This document shows positions 44,866 through 53,418 of a DNA stretch of 64,000 bases, in pieces. This DNA comes from Pedobacter sp. N36a. GTDB taxonomy: Bacteria; Bacteroidota; Bacteroidia; Sphingobacteriales; Sphingobacteriaceae. The number at the start of each line of letters is the position of its first letter. Position 1 is the stretch's first letter. Below the pieces are notes generated by a model. That model was not told the origin of the DNA, did not search any database, and was given only the letters and a program-made list of their open reading frames with translations. The translations under genes and the position numbers were made by a program. The DNA is taken from NCBI RefSeq assembly GCF_014472395.1, contig NZ_JACSZW010000001.1, positions 310,001 through 374,000 of the forward strand, in the 5' to 3' direction.

Positions 44866-45528
44866 TTAAGCTATTTTATGAAAAAGTGTAAACCGCTTCG
44901 CGTCCCCTATCCTTTGAATTGTTGGTGGATTGGAAATGATGACATCATCGCCTGTATTCTTTTTCACAAATACCCCAGCACCAACAATATTATGATTTCC
45001 GATGATCACATCTTCTTTCACAGAGGAATTGATGCCTAGGAAAGAATTGTTCCCCACCTTCACATTTCCAGCAAGGATATTACCAGAGAGCAATACATTA
45101 TCTCCAATTGTGCAATGGTGGCCGATACGCGCACCAATTAACATACAATTATCACCAACAACAACAAAAGGCTGAATATCACAGCATTGATCTATAAAAA
45201 CATTTTGTCCGACTATTAAATCCGGCCAGAGATTTGCTTTTGAGGAGATGTAATTTGCAAAACCATATCCAGCTTCCTCTACTTTATAATAAAGAATTTC
45301 TCTGGCACTATTTCTGCCGATTGCAATATGCATCACGTAGTCTTCTTTAGGATAATCGTCTAAAACCTGATCAAAACTAAGGATGGGCAATCCAAGAAGT
45401 GTAGTACCGGGTTCAGGCACGTAGGCGTGATCCACACAAAAAGCGACCACTTGATGAGGACTATCATTGTTAAAAGAATAGCAAATAAATTCTGCCATTT
45501 TTCCAGTTCCGTAAATAACTACTTTCAT
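44866..45528 (-). CDS. NeuD-type sugar O-acyltransferase (left-handed beta-helix)
   Basis: Hexapeptide-repeat acyltransferase of 220 residues. An N-terminal nucleotide-binding-like domain starts with MKVVIYGTGKMAEFI; the C-terminal half (about 105-205) has hexapeptide repeats (VVVGDNCMLIGARIGHHCTIGDNVLLSG, here in part as IGHHCTIGDN and VGNNSFLGINSSV). Relatives acetylate or otherwise acylate sialic acid-like or amino sugars of surface polysaccharides, using acetyl-CoA. The upstream ATG at 45558 would add ten residues that do not match the family start. It is a lone gene without a polysaccharide cluster. Confidence 0.8.
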   Translation of the reverse strand: MKVVIYGTGKMAEFICYSFNNDSPHQVVAFCVDHAYVPEPGTTLLGLPILSFDQVLDDYPKEDYVMHIAIGRNSAREILYYKVEEAGYGFANYISSKANLWPDLIVGQNVFIDQCCDIQPFVVVGDNCMLIGARIGHHCTIGDNVLLSGNILAGNVKVGNNSFLGINSSVKEDVIIGNHNIVGAGVFVKKNTGDDVIISNPPTIQRIGDAKRFTLFHKIA

Positions 45529-46175
45529 AATATTATGTCTTTCGTTTGGATATGTCAATTAAAGATATATTAAAATGAGCATAAACATGACACAAACAGC
45601 GCTATTGAGCAATACATATTACACAGATTTACAGTCAATTAATTAAAAAAACCTTCTTATAAAATCAACCATTGGACCACTTAGCTGTACCTATTTTCAT
45701 CATCCAATGAAAGCAATCCTCTTTTGATCGGTGCCTGGATAAATGTTCGATTGTAAACCCTATTTACATTTTTAGTGTTTCAGCTTCACAGTTTTCAAAA
45801 GAGTGAAGCTTAGCTTTAAGCTCAAGTTATTGGTTCTAGGAGACTTAAAAAAAGATCAGCTCCTCATTTCCGTTCTATTAATTTTCCAAAAAAATATAAT
45901 TCCAATTGAACTGATCGCTAAAGTATTTAAGCATCCACATATTTATCAAATCAGGAGAAATTCTTCTGTAATTAGGGGCAGATTTCAATAAAAATTATAC
46001 TGGAAATTAAGCCCTGTCCAATTGAGATTTTTTTTTAAATAACTCTTCCCATAAAAATTTTTTATACTAATTTTGATGCACGAAAAAATCAAATAAACAC
46101 TGTTGTGTATATTTAAAAAGATTTTTTGTAATTTTAACGTATCAATACAAACCTTACTGAATTTATTTTTTTGTA
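45529..46175. other. Long AT-rich intergenic region
   Basis: About 650 bp without a convincing gene. It holds an 8-bp inverted repeat AGCTTCAC (45782-45789) / GTGAAGCT (45803-45810), a 62-codon frame from GTG 45803 to 45991 with no recognisable family, and a TAATTTTA -7-like box (46129-46136) suited to the acidic protein gene at 46176. A short minus-strand frame ending at 45681 could be a decayed C-terminus but is not recognised. Confidence 0.4.
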
Positions 46176-46361
46176 ATGAAAGATCCAAAAAAACCTACTA
46201 GCAAAAGTTCATTAGTTGACCCTGAAACTGACATCGATGATTCAAGTGAAGAAACCGGCAACAAGAAGTCGTATCAAGATGAGGACGACGACTTTGACAT
46301 GCCTTTAGATGATCTGGATGGCTTCGATAATTTCAGTGACGACGATGACGACGATTATTAA
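46176..46361 (+). CDS. Small, very acidic hypothetical protein
   Basis: Sixty-one residues, about 40 percent Asp/Glu, with a lysine-rich start (MKDPKKPTSK) and a C-terminal run of Asp ending in Tyr. It is almost certainly disordered. It has its own -7-like box (46129-46136) and a strong terminator right after it, so it is transcribed alone and is likely real. Function unknown; binding to a basic partner such as ribosomal or DNA-binding proteins would be an inference from charge only. Confidence 0.7.
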   Translation: MKDPKKPTSKSSLVDPETDIDDSSEETGNKKSYQDEDDDFDMPLDDLDGFDNFSDDDDDDY

Positions 46362-46384
46362 AGAATAGTACATAGTATATCTTT

Positions 46385-46410
46385 AAGCATCCCCCTATGG
46401 GGATGCTTTT
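46385..46410 (+). terminator. Intrinsic terminator
   Basis: Stem AAGCATCCCC/GGGGATGCTT with 4-nt loop and following T-run, directly after the acidic protein gene. Confidence 0.9.
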
Positions 46411-46433
46411 TATTTTAATTCAGCCCAGCATAC

Positions 46434-47552
46434 ATGCAGATTATACCCGTATCCGATTCAAAGACAAAGCAGGAATTTTTAAATGTGGCCCGTTTTCTTT
46501 ACAAAAATGACCCCAACTGGATTTGTCCACTAGATAATGATATTGAGCAAATATTTGATGCGAAGAAAAACACCTTCTTTAACCATGGAAAATGTGTCCG
46601 CTGGATTTTAAAAGATACTGCAGGCCAAACTATTGGCCGCGTTGCTGCTTTTATCAACGATAAAAAAGCCCACCAATATGAGCAGCCTACTGGCGGCATG
46701 GGCTTTTTCGAATGTACTGCTGATCAGCATGCAGCCTTCCTCCTGTTTGATACCGCAAAAAATTGGCTGCAGGAACAAGGAATGGAAGCGATGGATGGCC
46801 CAATCAATTTCGGGGAGAATGATTCTTTCTGGGGTTTGCTGGTAGAAGGCTTTACGCCGCCTTCTTACGGAATGAATTACCATCACCCATACTATCATGA
46901 CTTTTTCAAAAACTACGGATTTGAGAAGTCTTATGAGCAAATTACCAATCACCTTGCGGTTAGAAAGCCTTTCCCAGAACGTTTTACCAAAATTGCCAAC
47001 TGGGTAGCCAATAAACCTGGTTATACTTTTGAACATTTCTCCAAGAAGAATGCTGAAAAATACGTAAAGAACCTAATGGAAATCTACAACGATGGCTGGC
47101 AGGATTTTGAGAAGTTCGTTCCCATTAAAAAAGAAACTTTACAGGAAAGCTTTAAAAAAATGGAAACCATTATGGATGAAAAGCTGATCTGGTTCGCTTA
47201 CATCAATGGGGAACCCGCCTCTTTTGTGGTGATCATTCCTGATGCCAATCAGATGATCAAGGGGTTTAAAGGTAAATTGGGTTTAATTGAGAAGTTAATG
47301 TTCCTTTACAAACGCTGGGTTGGCGTTAACAGAATGCGTGCAATCGTAATGGGAACCAAGAAATCTTTCCAGAAACATGGATTAGAATCTGCACTTTTTA
47401 TTAAACTTAAAGAATATGTGCTGCCTTTAAATCAATATGATGAGCTGGAATTGAGTTGGGTGGGAGATTTTAACGACAAGATGCTGTCGATACATGAAGC
47501 AACAGGTGCCACTTTTGGCAAGCGACACCTGACGCTACGTAAAATATTTTAA
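46434..47552 (+). CDS. GNAT-like hypothetical protein
   Basis: Protein of 372 residues with acetyltransferase-like features: an N-terminal WILKDTAGQTIGRVAAFIND strand pair, and a second half with LIWFAYINGEPASFVVIIPD and GVNRMRAIVMGTKKSFQKHGLESALFI, partly split here by normal sequence, resembling the acetyl-CoA loop region. The arrangement suggests tandem GNAT-like domains. Similar proteins are widespread in Bacteroidetes without known substrates. A terminator precedes it, so it is expressed independently of the acidic protein gene. Confidence 0.65.
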   Translation: MQIIPVSDSKTKQEFLNVARFLYKNDPNWICPLDNDIEQIFDAKKNTFFNHGKCVRWILKDTAGQTIGRVAAFINDKKAHQYEQPTGGMGFFECTADQHAAFLLFDTAKNWLQEQGMEAMDGPINFGENDSFWGLLVEGFTPPSYGMNYHHPYYHDFFKNYGFEKSYEQITNHLAVRKPFPERFTKIANWVANKPGYTFEHFSKKNAEKYVKNLMEIYNDGWQDFEKFVPIKKETLQESFKKMETIMDEKLIWFAYINGEPASFVVIIPDANQMIKGFKGKLGLIEKLMFLYKRWVGVNRMRAIVMGTKKSFQKHGLESALFIKLKEYVLPLNQYDELELSWVGDFNDKMLSIHEATGATFGKRHLTLRKIF

Positions 47553-47562
47553 TAGCGCAAGC

Positions 47563-47892
47563 CTATCTTTCGCGGATCTCTTCATAAAGGTCAATCACCT
47601 TCTTTTGAAGCTTAATGATTTCCTCTTCTCTTAAAGCAAGTTTATCCTTAAGTGTATTAATTTCTTCAAAATTAAGTGACTGAGGGTTTTCACCTTCTTT
47701 GGAGATGATATCCATCGTCGATACCTGGAATAGGTTAGCAATTTGCTCTAATCTAGAGATGTTAATATCTGTAATACCTGTTTCTATTTTTGAAAAGGCA
47801 GGAATTGAAATATTTAGACGTTTGGCCACTTCCCCTTGGCTCCAGCCGTTCTTCTGGCGTAATTGTCTAATGTTTTTTCCAATGATATTCAT
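47563..47892 (-). CDS. XRE-family transcriptional regulator with coiled-coil tail
   Basis: DNA-binding protein of 109 residues: HTH_3 about residues 5-60 (IRQLRQKNGWSQGEVAKRLN, SIPAFSKIETGITD) and a charged coiled coil about 75-108 (LKDKLALREEEIIKLQKKVIDL). Same plan as the protein at 5058-5411 but a different sequence. It lies between a GNAT-like gene (convergent, 10 bp) and mpl. Such Bacteroidetes regulators are common and mostly uncharacterised. Confidence 0.85.
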   Translation of the reverse strand: MNIIGKNIRQLRQKNGWSQGEVAKRLNISIPAFSKIETGITDINISRLEQIANLFQVSTMDIISKEGENPQSLNFEEINTLKDKLALREEEIIKLQKKVIDLYEEIRER

Positions 47893-47932
47893 GTGATAAA
47901 TTTAGGTGTATTATTCTAGTTTGTACTTGATG

Positions 47933-49288
47933 TTAATTGGTAGTCAACTCACGTGCCAATTTCACTAAATCTAAACCACCAAAATTACCAGAGCTCATTA
48001 ATAATAAATTTGTGTGATTAAAATTCATACTCATAAAGTAATCTTTTAATTCGTCAGAATTATTAAAAAACTGTAATTCATTACAATTAAACGCATTTTG
48101 CACATCTAATTTGCTAAATGGTTTAATCTTTTTATGTTTAAAAGTTTCTTCATCGATATATACAATGGAACAGTCAGCTTGTTTCATGGTATCTCGATAT
48201 TGTGCTAAAAATTCTTTATTCAAACTACTAAATGTATGTAACTCTATACACGCCACCAATTTCCTTTCCGTAAACTGTGTTTTCACGGCTTCTATGGTTG
48301 CTTTCAACTTTGAGGGAGAATGCGCAAAGTCTTTATAAACGTTGGTATGGTCCTTTTTAATCAGCACTTCCAGTCTTTTTGCAGCGCCTGTAAAGGATGA
48401 AATAGCCGCATTAAACTGCTCATTGTCCAGTCCTAAAGCTTCACAAACCAAACGTGCCGCATTGAGGTTCATCAAGTTATGATTTCCAAATACATTTAAT
48501 TCGATATGCTCGGGTAAAAGATAAGTCAGCCCATCTTTCAGTTCATGCTGAGGAATCCCGTATCCTATTTTCTGTACATTAGCAGTAGACCTGGCCACCA
48601 ATTGATTTAAATCTTCATCGGCAGTGCAGTAAATCAATTTTCCTTCCGGTTGAATGGTATCGATAAACAATTCAAACTGGCGGGTATAATCTTCAAAAGT
48701 TGGGAAAACATTGATATGATCCCAGGCAATTCCGCTAATTACCGCAATATTTGCTTTATATAAATGAAATTTCGGTCTCCTGTCTATAGGAGAAGCCAGG
48801 TATTCATCTCCTTCGATAATGATGAGCGGAGCTTCATCTGTGACTTTCACCATCGTATCAAATCCCGCCAGCTGAGCACCTACCAGGTAATCAAAATCGC
48901 GGTTATAATAATTTAAGACATGAAGAATCATAGAAGTAATGGTGGTTTTCCCATGACTGCCACCGATCACTACGCGAAGTTTATCTTTGGTTTGCTCATA
49001 AATATATTCCGGGTAAGAATAGATTTTGAGGCCTAATTCCTGAGCTTTCAGCAATTCCGGATTATCCATCAAGGCATGCATTCCCAAAATTACCGCATCT
49101 AAATCTGCTGTAATCCGATTGGCATCCCAGCCCATTTGCTCCGGCAAAATACCATGTCGGGCTAATCTGCTTCCTGAAGGTTCAAAAATAACATCATCGG
49201 AACCTGTCACCTGATAACCTTTTTTATGTAAGGCAATGGCCAGATTGTGCATGGCACTACCGCCAATTGCTATAAAATGTATGCGCAT
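47933..49288 (-). CDS. mpl: UDP-N-acetylmuramate:L-alanyl-gamma-D-glutamyl-meso-diaminopimelate ligase
   Basis: Mur ligase that attaches recycled murein tripeptide to UDP-MurNAc, returning it to peptidoglycan synthesis. The 451-residue protein begins MRIHFIAIGGSAMHNLA, has the ATP P-loop GGSHGKTTITSMI (about 109-121) and the Mur middle-domain motif IIEGDEYLASPIDRRPKF, with DFAHSPSKL in the C-terminal domain. These are Mpl features rather than MurC. It is not in a cell-wall cluster. Confidence 0.93.
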   Translation of the reverse strand: MRIHFIAIGGSAMHNLAIALHKKGYQVTGSDDVIFEPSGSRLARHGILPEQMGWDANRITADLDAVILGMHALMDNPELLKAQELGLKIYSYPEYIYEQTKDKLRVVIGGSHGKTTITSMILHVLNYYNRDFDYLVGAQLAGFDTMVKVTDEAPLIIIEGDEYLASPIDRRPKFHLYKANIAVISGIAWDHINVFPTFEDYTRQFELFIDTIQPEGKLIYCTADEDLNQLVARSTANVQKIGYGIPQHELKDGLTYLLPEHIELNVFGNHNLMNLNAARLVCEALGLDNEQFNAAISSFTGAAKRLEVLIKKDHTNVYKDFAHSPSKLKATIEAVKTQFTERKLVACIELHTFSSLNKEFLAQYRDTMKQADCSIVYIDEETFKHKKIKPFSKLDVQNAFNCNELQFFNNSDELKDYFMSMNFNHTNLLLMSSGNFGGLDLVKLARELTTN

Positions 49289-49341
49289 ATTTCAATGATA
49301 AAAATAAGGTACAAAAAATACCGCCGAAGCGGTATTGATCT

Positions 49342-50181
49342 TTAATCTTTTTTAAACTGGGCAGCCACCCATTCTCCTATTTTCTTATGATCCACATACC
49401 TGATCTGCAAAGCTTCACAAGCTATTCTAATCATATCCAGATCTGGACTTTCATAGAATCCACTGAAGAAAATACTTCCTCCTGAGGCGAGAACACCAGC
49501 ATAAGTAGGGATTTGGTCTAATAAAATGTTTCTATTGATGTTTGCCAGAATAATGTCGAAAGTATGTTGAGGAATGGTCTCCTTACCACCGCAGGCAGCG
49601 GTTAAGTGCTGAATACCGTTCAGCTCAGCATTTTCTAAGGTACTCAGGTAACACACGTCATCGTTATCAATCGCGACCAATGATGCTGCACCTTTTTTAG
49701 CGGCTAAAATTGCAAGAATACCTGTTCCACAGCCCATATCCAGGATATTTTTCCCCTGAACATCGGTAGACAGAATATATTGCATCATCATGGTGGTGGT
49801 TTGATGGTGACCAGTACCAAAAGCCATCTTAGGATCAATCACAATCTCATATTGGTATTGTGGCTGAGGTTGATGGAAAGTCGCCCTTACATAGCATTGC
49901 TCGTCGATAATCAGGGGTTCGAAATTCTTCTCCCATTCCTCATTCCAGTTTTCCGCTGCAATCTCTGTAATGTCGTACGTAATTTCCAGTTCTTCTTTAT
50001 AACTGTCCAGCACTTCCGTTAGATTTTCTAACGAATAACTGTCCAGGTCAATAAATGCGGCAAAGCCATTTTCGGTATCTTCAAATGTATTAAAGCCAAT
50101 CTCCGCCAAATCACTGATCAGCAAATCCTGCTGATATTCTTCTATCGCTGTAAAGCTGAATGTTACCTTGATGTATTGCAT
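49342..50181 (-). CDS. prmA: Ribosomal protein L11 methyltransferase
   Basis: SAM-dependent methyltransferase that modifies ribosomal protein L11. The 279-residue protein has a short N-terminal substrate-recognition domain and the catalytic domain with DPKMAFGTGHHQTT, motif I ILDMGCGTGILAILAAKKGA and DIILANINRNILLDQI. It overlaps the stop codon of tpiA by 1 bp (TAATG type), so the two genes are coupled. Confidence 0.93.
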   Translation of the reverse strand: MQYIKVTFSFTAIEEYQQDLLISDLAEIGFNTFEDTENGFAAFIDLDSYSLENLTEVLDSYKEELEITYDITEIAAENWNEEWEKNFEPLIIDEQCYVRATFHQPQPQYQYEIVIDPKMAFGTGHHQTTTMMMQYILSTDVQGKNILDMGCGTGILAILAAKKGAASLVAIDNDDVCYLSTLENAELNGIQHLTAACGGKETIPQHTFDIILANINRNILLDQIPTYAGVLASGGSIFFSGFYESPDLDMIRIACEALQIRYVDHKKIGEWVAAQFKKD

Positions 50182-50945
50182 TAAGAATTGAAAGTTTTAA
50201 CGATGTCAGTAAAGTCTCTAGATTTCAATGAAGCACCACCGATTAAGCCACCATCAATATCGGGCTGAGCGAATAATTCTGCTGCATTTTTCGGATTACA
50301 GCTGCCACCATAAAGGATGCTCGTACCTTCTGCGATATCAATACCATATTTAGTAGCAATTTCAGCACGGATAAAAGCATGAACTTCCTGTGCTTGCTCA
50401 GAAGAAGCGGTTAAGCCTGTTCCGATTGCCCAAACTGGTTCGTAAGCGATCACAATTTTAGCAAAATCAGCAGCTTCTAAACCAAAAACACCGTTTACCA
50501 ATTGAGATTTAAGGACATCAAAATAACTTCCATTATTTCTTTCGTCTAAAGTTTCACCGATACAAAAAAGTGGCGTTAGGCCGTTTTGTAAAGCAATTAC
50601 TGTTTTTTGAGCCAATAACTCATCAGTTTCCGCAAAATACTGGCGTCTTTCTGAGTGTCCGATGATGACATATTCGCAGCCTACAGATTTGATCATCTTT
50701 GCAGAAGTCTCTCCTGTAAAAGCGCCGCTTTCGTTTTGGTGACAATTTTGAGCACCAATTTTAACGGTTTCACCACCTAATTGTGCCAAACTGTTTAAAT
50801 GAATAAATGGAGAACAGATGATGGCGATTTGGTCACCTTTTTTCTCATCTCTTACCATGTTCACAATTTCTGAGAATAAAGATATCCCTTCGGCATAATC
50901 TAAATTCATTTTCCAATTTCCGGCAACGATTTTTTTTCTGGTCAT
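50181..50945 (-). CDS. tpiA: Triosephosphate isomerase
   Basis: Interconverts dihydroxyacetone phosphate and glyceraldehyde 3-phosphate in glycolysis. The 254-residue barrel has GNWKMN with the active-site Lys, YVIIGHSERRQYF with catalytic His, the catalytic Glu in AYEPVWAIGTG, and the phosphate loop LYGGSCNPKNA with GGLIGGASL. First gene of a tpiA-prmA pair. Confidence 0.97.
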   Translation of the reverse strand: MTRKKIVAGNWKMNLDYAEGISLFSEIVNMVRDEKKGDQIAIICSPFIHLNSLAQLGGETVKIGAQNCHQNESGAFTGETSAKMIKSVGCEYVIIGHSERRQYFAETDELLAQKTVIALQNGLTPLFCIGETLDERNNGSYFDVLKSQLVNGVFGLEAADFAKIVIAYEPVWAIGTGLTASSEQAQEVHAFIRAEIATKYGIDIAEGTSILYGGSCNPKNAAELFAQPDIDGGLIGGASLKSRDFTDIVKTFNS

Positions 50946-51013
50946 AATTTTTATTGTTTTAGCGCCATGAAGCTAAGATAAAGGCTTCAATTCTACTGTT
51001 TTTTTAGTGATAA

Positions 51014-52180
51014 TTAACTCCTGTATGACTTAGTCAATTCAAATACAGCGGTTAATATATTTCTTTCTTTCTCATCAAAAGGCAAGTTTCTACGCATAAA
51101 CACCTGTTCTGCTGTTTCAAACATCTTCTCCAGGCGATAAGTTTCAAATCCTTGTGCCCCTCCCCATGAAAAATCAGGAAGGAAGGTTTTAGGGAATCCG
51201 GCGCCAAAAATATTGGCTCCTACACCTACAACGGATCCGGTATTGAACATGGTATTGATGCCGCATTTTGCATGGTCAGCCATGATCATTCCACAAAACA
51301 ACATGCCTGTTTGCCTGAAATCATCCAGGGTATAGTCCCAGATTTTTACCGAGGCATAGTTATTTTTAAGGTTGGAGTTATTCGTATCTGCACCAATATT
51401 ACACCACTGCCCCATTACAGAGTTGCCCAGATAACCTTCATGGCCTTTAGAGGAATACCCCCAGATCACGGCGTTATTGATTTCCCCGCCAACCCGGCTA
51501 AATGGACCTATGGTAGTCTGTCCGTAGATTTTCGCACCCATTTTTACTTGTGAGTCATGGCATAATGCAAAGGATCCACGAATGTGTGCTCCTTCCCAGA
51601 TCTGGCTGTTTTTACCCACATAAATTGGTCCGCTTAAGCTGTTCAATGTTGCACACTCCGCTCCTCCACCTTCTTCTACAAAGACTTCTTCTCCAAGTAT
51701 CACGTTAGTACTGCTTAATATTGCGGAAGAACGACCCTTTGTCAATAAACTAAAGTCTTTTCTCAGCTCTGTATCGTTGTTTTTAAAAACATCTTCCGGA
51801 TGGAGGATTCTGATAATGGAAGGTTCATAGACAACTGCTTTCAGTGTGTTCAGTTCCTCTGGAAGCATCCCATAAGGCGCCCGGTAAGCAATGAGCAATT
51901 CCTGCTGCTTTAGCGCCTCACCATCGCGTAAACGATCTATCGCTTCCAGTAAGCCTTCATCAGGACAGACTGATCCGTTAATGGATAAGCTCGCGCCTAC
52001 CTGTGCAGGATATTTAATAGAAAGATAAGGAATGGTAAGAAAGCCGGCAGTGGCATTTAAATGCCGCTCCCATTTTTGAGCTATGGTTAAAATTCCGACA
52101 CGGAGGTCGGCAACCGGTCTTGTGAAAGATAGCGGACGTAAGGATGCCCAGGCATTATCATCAAATAAATTGATTGTCAT
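51014..52180 (-). CDS. GlmU-like putative sugar nucleotidyltransferase/acetyltransferase (Bacteroidetes type)
   Basis: Protein of 388 residues resembling the Bacteroidetes alternative GlmU group: an N-terminal domain starting NLFDDNAWASLRPLSFTRPVADLR, and a left-handed beta-helix from about 150 on (AECATLNSLSGPIYVGKNSQIWEG, here YVGKNSQIWEGAHIRG, and AVIWGYSSKGHEGYLGNSVMG). Likely involved in making UDP-GlcNAc. The upstream ATG at 52189 gives three extra residues; MTINLFDD is the usual start. No tandem GlmU is visible elsewhere in the window. Confidence 0.82.
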   Translation of the reverse strand: MTINLFDDNAWASLRPLSFTRPVADLRVGILTIAQKWERHLNATAGFLTIPYLSIKYPAQVGASLSINGSVCPDEGLLEAIDRLRDGEALKQQELLIAYRAPYGMLPEELNTLKAVVYEPSIIRILHPEDVFKNNDTELRKDFSLLTKGRSSAILSSTNVILGEEVFVEEGGGAECATLNSLSGPIYVGKNSQIWEGAHIRGSFALCHDSQVKMGAKIYGQTTIGPFSRVGGEINNAVIWGYSSKGHEGYLGNSVMGQWCNIGADTNNSNLKNNYASVKIWDYTLDDFRQTGMLFCGMIMADHAKCGINTMFNTGSVVGVGANIFGAGFPKTFLPDFSWGGAQGFETYRLEKMFETAEQVFMRRNLPFDEKERNILTAVFELTKSYRS

Positions 52181-52193
52181 AAGCAACAAAAAT

Positions 52194-52227
52194 AAAAAAA
52201 GTCCCGAAGCAACAGCACCGGGACTTT
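52194..52227 (-). terminator. Intrinsic terminator of rpmE2
   Basis: Stem AAAGTCCCG (52198-52206) / CGGGACTTT (52219-52227), followed on the minus strand by a run of T. Confidence 0.85.
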
Positions 52228-52251
52228 AAAATAATTACTTTTTTGGTAGAA

Positions 52252-52500
52252 TTACTTCTTAGCGTAACGAGTTTTAAATTTATCGATACGACCAGCTGTA
52301 TCTACTAACTTCATTTTACCAGTATAGAAAGGGTGTGAAGTATGAGAAATCTCTAATTTGTATAGAGGGTATTCGTTACCATCTTCCCATTTGATGCTTT
52401 CTTTAGTATCTACACAAGATTTCGTTAAGAAAGAGTACTCATTTGACATATCTTTAAATACTACAAATCTATAGTTTGATGGATGCAGATCTTTTTTCAT
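52252..52500 (-). CDS. rpmE2: 50S ribosomal protein L31, type B
   Basis: Large-subunit bridge protein of 82 residues. [19 protein letters not shown] and [21 protein letters not shown] are diagnostic; it lacks the CxxC zinc pairs of type A, so it is the zinc-independent form. It has its own promoter and terminator. Confidence 0.96.
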   Translation of the reverse strand: MKKDLHPSNYRFVVFKDMSNEYSFLTKSCVDTKESIKWEDGNEYPLYKLEISHTSHPFYTGKMKLVDTAGRIDKFKTRYAKK

Positions 52501-52549
52501 GATGCTTTTATATTATTATTTCCTTATTTCTCGCTTATTTTTAAGGTTG

Positions 52550-52580
52550 CAAATATCCTAAAATTATTTTTCATTAGCAA
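52550..52580 (-). promoter_or_regulatory. rpmE2 promoter (TTG-N20-GATATTTG)
   Basis: -33 TTG at 52578-52580 and a one-mismatch -7 box at 52550-52557, 20 bp apart, 50 bp before the start codon. Confidence 0.55.
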
Positions 52581-52595
52581 GGAAGTCATGAAAAA

Positions 52596-52883
52596 TTATC
52601 TACTATACTTTTTTCGGGTCTCGATTTTCTCTTTTTGCCGCCTTAAATAGGCGTCAGCAATGACTTCAGCCGAAGGGAGTTCGGAATTACTGATCAAAAG
52701 ACTTTTTAATTTCTCCTCATCTACATCTGTTCGGTACAAGATGTTCATCATTTTTGAGATGTCATTATCGAGCAGGTACGCAAAAGCTTGTACCAATCGC
52801 TCCCTAATCTGCGCTTCCGTCCAGATCTCTTCCACCTCAAAGTCTTTCCCGACAATGCTGCTTAATGCTTTTATATCTTCCAT
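52596..52883 (-). CDS. Conserved-looking hypothetical protein
   Basis: Ninety-five residues, predicted mostly helical, soluble and charged (DVDEEKLKSLLISNSELPSAEVIADAYLRR in part), with a basic C-terminus. No known domain recognised. It begins 3 bp after the methylmalonyl-CoA epimerase gene and is probably co-translated with it, which supports it being real. No function is proposed. Confidence 0.65.
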   Translation of the reverse strand: MEDIKALSSIVGKDFEVEEIWTEAQIRERLVQAFAYLLDNDISKMMNILYRTDVDEEKLKSLLISNSELPSAEVIADAYLRRQKEKIETRKKYSR

Positions 52884-52886
52884 CCT

Positions 52887-53294
52887 CTATAAGGTTACTA
52901 TCTCCTGACACAGTTCTACCAATACACCGTTTGTCCCTTTCGGATGAAGAAAACAGACCAGTTTATTGTCGGCACCCAGCTTAGGCTCCTCATTTAAAAG
53001 CACAAAACCGTCATTTTTTAACCGTTGCATCTCCGCCAGAATATCTTCTACATCAAAAGCAATATGATGAATGCCCTCTCCTTTTTTCTCCAGGAACTTT
53101 GCAATCGGACTTTCCGCGGTACTGGCAGACAGCAATTCAATTTTATGGGCTCCGACCTGAAAAAACGCGGTATTCACCCCTTCAGAAAGCACCGCTTCTT
53201 TTTTATAACAAGCGGTATTCAATAATTTCTCATAAAGATCGCAGGAAAAATCCAGGTCTTTTACAGCAATACCGATGTGCTCTATCTTTTTCAT
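52887..53294 (-). CDS. mce: Methylmalonyl-CoA epimerase
   Basis: VOC-family metalloenzyme that interconverts (R)- and (S)-methylmalonyl-CoA in propionate metabolism. The 135-residue protein has the metal ligands of the fold: H5 in IEHIGIAV, His in GIHHIAFDVED, and the C-terminal Glu in VLVELCQE, with KIELLSA in the middle. Typical length. Methylmalonyl-CoA mutase genes are not in this window. Confidence 0.95.
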   Translation of the reverse strand: MKKIEHIGIAVKDLDFSCDLYEKLLNTACYKKEAVLSEGVNTAFFQVGAHKIELLSASTAESPIAKFLEKKGEGIHHIAFDVEDILAEMQRLKNDGFVLLNEEPKLGADNKLVCFLHPKGTNGVLVELCQEIVTL

Positions 53295-53364
53295 AATTAG
53301 TTAAACGGTTAGAAAAATGTAAAAATGCAGGTTTTACCTATACGGTCATAGCTATTATTTATAA

Positions 53365-53392
53365 TTGTTGGCATTCTTTTTTCGTACATTTG
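53365..53392 (+). promoter_or_regulatory. isc operon promoter (TACATTTG)
   Basis: Exact -7 TAnnTTTG box at 53385-53392 with a TTG at 53365-53367, 17 bp away, shorter than the usual spacing. It lies 26 bp before the iscS start. Confidence 0.5.
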
Positions 53393-53418
53393 TCTATTAT
53401 TAAGAATAATTACATACG

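Noticed and set aside
45681..45780. Minus-strand frame reading RTFIQAPIKRGLLSLDDENRYS as a gene
   Set aside because: It has no start codon and an in-frame stop just before it; it may be a C-terminal remnant but I do not recognise it, so it is not listed as a gene.
45803..45991. 62-codon frame from a GTG start
   Set aside because: Basic, Lys/Ile-rich translation in AT-rich DNA with no promoter, terminator or family; more likely non-coding.
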